Part shown: positions 62,579 through 64,000 of the stretch, one piece after another | Numbering within the stretch: the first letter of the stretch is position 1 | Layout of the letters: each line of letters opens with the position of its first letter | Assembly (NCBI GenBank): GCA_937901915.1 | Contig: CALGUD010000149.1 | Span: 1-64,000, forward strand | Length of the DNA: 64,000 bases | Source of the DNA: an uncultured Flavobacteriaceae bacterium | GTDB lineage: Bacteria > Bacteroidota > Bacteroidia > Flavobacteriales > Flavobacteriaceae | Direction: 5' to 3' | Made by a program: the position numbers and the translations under genes | The notes under the pieces: model-generated | Databases searched by the model: none | The model's input: only the letters and a program-made list of their open reading frames with translations | Told to the model about the DNA's origin: nothing

Positions 62579-63619
62579 TTATATATTTATCATTAGAGCT
62601 TTGATAAAACCTTGAGAACGTTTAGTAGCATGTGTAAATGCCTCTTCTATTTGTTCTAAAGGAAAAAGGTGAGTAAAAAAAGGGAATGGATACATGGCCT
62701 GAGTTTCAATGGCCAAAATTGCATCGTTAATTCCTTTTACATATTGTTTTGGGTCTCTTTCATGGGCATTGATCATATCAATTCCACGACCATTGAGCTT
62801 AAGTGCATTAATAGCTCTCATTCCATCCTGATGAAATCCGCCAACAATAAACTTTCCTCCACTGGAAGTAAGCTCTATTGATAGGTTTAATGTCCATTCT
62901 TTTTCCGTAGCTTCAATAACCCGTTCACATAAATTATTATGGGTAATTTCTCTAACTTTTTCAATCACTTTGTATTGGTCATCTAAATGAATAGTTAAAT
63001 CTGCCCCGGCTGATTTTGCCGTTTTAAGCGAATACTCATTTTGTGATATGGCTATTACTTTAGCACCTGCAGATTTACACAGCTGTATAAGAAGCAATTC
63101 TAAAAACTCACATCCAACTATGGCTACTGTGTGATACTTTGTTATCTGACTTCTCTTGAAAATATTCATAGCACAACCTAAGGGTTCTCCCGGAAAAGGT
63201 TTATCATCAAAAAAGTCCGGAAGTTTAACCATGTGTTCAGCTTTGCCAATATCATGTGTAGCATAAGCATGATTGGTAAGTCCGGTTACCCTTTGTCCTT
63301 CTGTAAAACCTTTAACATTTTTACCGATAGCATCAATTATTCCCCATCCTTCATGTCCGGGTTGCCCGGCAGGAATTGGATATTTAAACCATTCTCTTCC
63401 TTCCCAAACAGGTATACTGGCAGTGGATACGCCACAGCCTTCAAGTTTTATCCTTACTTCTCCTTCTCCAGGTTCTGGTATAGTAGTTTCTCTGATAGTT
63501 ATTTTTTTGGGAGCTTCAATTAGTGCTGATTTATAGATGTTGGTCTCAGGAGGAAGAGGAGGAATTTTTTGTAGTGTTCGGGTTATTCTCATATGTATAG
63601 TTTTGATAAAGTGATTCAT
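62579..63619 (-). CDS. Zinc-type medium-chain dehydrogenase (MDR)
   Basis: A 346-residue medium-chain alcohol-dehydrogenase-fold protein. Candidate catalytic zinc ligands are Cys62, His89-Glu90 (GHEGWG) and Cys149. The structural-zinc four-Cys lobe is absent. The Rossmann segment (VAIVGCEFLELLLIQLCKSAG) deviates from GxGxxG. It is convergent with the SDR gene (24 bases between stops), so it is not in the operon but may be functionally linked. Substrate unknown. Start at 63619; an ATG at 63592 is an alternative. Confidence 0.85.
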   Translation of the reverse strand: MNHFIKTIHMRITRTLQKIPPLPPETNIYKSALIEAPKKITIRETTIPEPGEGEVRIKLEGCGVSTASIPVWEGREWFKYPIPAGQPGHEGWGIIDAIGKNVKGFTEGQRVTGLTNHAYATHDIGKAEHMVKLPDFFDDKPFPGEPLGCAMNIFKRSQITKYHTVAIVGCEFLELLLIQLCKSAGAKVIAISQNEYSLKTAKSAGADLTIHLDDQYKVIEKVREITHNNLCERVIEATEKEWTLNLSIELTSSGGKFIVGGFHQDGMRAINALKLNGRGIDMINAHERDPKQYVKGINDAILAIETQAMYPFPFFTHLFPLEQIEEAFTHATKRSQGFIKALMINI

Positions 63620-63655
63620 AATACCTAAAAATGATTACTACTTTTAGGCTTAAAC

Positions 63656-63690
63656 AAAAAAAGCAACGGATTCTTTACGCTGCTTTTTTT
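63656..63690. terminator. Probable bidirectional terminator
   Basis: AAAAAAAGCAxCG pairs with CGxTGCTTTTTTT (one internal mismatch) between the partial gene at the right edge and the start of the MDR gene. On the minus strand a T-rich tract follows, ending the edge gene. Confidence 0.6.
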
Positions 63691-63705
63691 CTTTCCATCC
63701 CTTTA

Positions 63706-64000
63706 TTATTTCTTCTTGTTTCTGAAGCGGGAATCATCAAATTCTCTTCTTTTATAAAATGGATCATCATCTATATCATCTTCTATATAATCTTCTTCCT
63801 CCCATTTTCGTTGGTTTTTCCATTCCAATTCAGAATCCCATTCTGATGTTTCCTCATCTATATCAATCGTTCCGCTGGAATCGTCGGAAGCTACTCTTCT
63901 TCTGTCTTCATCTACCTCATTTTTCCTTAAATACGAATCCAGGATTATAATTTCATAATCGCGGTCAATGGCTTCTTTCTGGCTATATCTTTTAGTCTCA
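63706..64000 (-). CDS. Partial charged hypothetical protein (C-terminal part)
   Basis: An open frame on the minus strand runs from the window edge to a stop at 63706-63708; 98 residues are visible. It is very acidic and basic (EEEDYIEDDIDDDPFYKRRE, ending RFRNKKK), with SGTIDIDEETSEWDSELEW in the middle. Plus-strand frames here are shadows. The start lies beyond the window. No family recognised. Confidence 0.5.
   Translation of the reverse strand, partial: ETKRYSQKEAIDRDYEIIILDSYLRKNEVDEDRRRVASDDSSGTIDIDEETSEWDSELEWKNQRKWEEEDYIEDDIDDDPFYKRREFDDSRFRNKKK

Noticed and set aside
1..64000. tRNA, rRNA, CRISPR array, phage or transposase genes
   Set aside because: No TPsiC-like motif with cloverleaf partners, no regularly spaced repeats and no integrase, transposase or capsid-like protein was found in reading both strands.

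Overview
This 64 kb window is a chromosomal segment of a member of the Bacteroidota, almost certainly a flavobacterium (family Flavobacteriaceae; genus not determined). The reasons are the low GC content, several promoters with the Bacteroidota -7 box TAnnTTTG and a TTG about 17-21 bases upstream, a SusC-like TonB receptor paired with a DUF4249 lipoprotein, flavobacterial gene neighbourhoods (trmD-rplS-icd; rlmD with DUF6452/DUF6048 partners; menB-menA-hydrolase-menC-CPBP-menE), a monomeric NADP isocitrate dehydrogenase and many secreted or lipoprotein hypotheticals. I saw no tRNA, rRNA, CRISPR array, phage or intact insertion sequence. Most of the window is ordinary core chromosome.

Region by region: 0.2-4.1 kb is an envelope/RNA-modification block (RlmD, two secreted proteins, MurQ). 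4.2-7.3 kb holds a DUF4249 lipoprotein and its TonB receptor. 7.5-15.1 kb runs leftward with icd, rplS, trmD, an AsmA-like protein, a coiled-coil membrane protein and a DegP/HtrA protease. 15.2-18.3 kb is rightward dapF, an acetyltransferase, mltG and a lysozyme-fold protein, all cell-wall linked except the acetyltransferase. 18.4-27.7 kb holds leuB and leuA, a helical-repeat protein, a DMT transporter, an RluA pseudouridine synthase, a Cys-rich lipoprotein, panB, an NTF2-like protein and a self-regulated XRE/membrane-protein pair. 28.3-31.9 kb has dnaK, a secreted protein and an acetyltransferase.

32.0-43.1 kb is a nearly complete menaquinone cluster: a hotdog thioesterase (candidate MenI), menF, menD, menB, menA, menC and menE, interleaved with cvfB, two paralogous small proteins, an MBL-fold hydrolase and a CPBP protease. 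MenH and MenG are not here. 43.2-47.4 kb is a decayed patch: an orphan plug-like protein, a frameshifted and internally deleted gene remnant, a TapB-like protein, a LamG+OmpA protein and a carboxylase beta subunit. 47.5-58.9 kb includes ettA, a DUF1287 protein, MBL hydrolase, AI-2E-type permease, M28 peptidase, a two-domain ABC ATPase with a degenerate first half, and a YihY membrane protein.

59.0-63.6 kb looks like an accessory envelope-stress/redox module: CsbD, an SPW-VKOR-SPW membrane protein that keeps the CxxC but not the VKOR shuttle cysteines, an unknown protein, a tail-anchored SDR and a convergent MDR dehydrogenase. This is the best candidate for an under-described system. Other points worth attention are an orphan terminator suggesting an unannotated small RNA upstream of icd, a repressor-operator pair before the XRE locus, an 86-base out-of-frame gene overlap built from low-complexity DNA, and a family of compositionally odd intergenic stretches.
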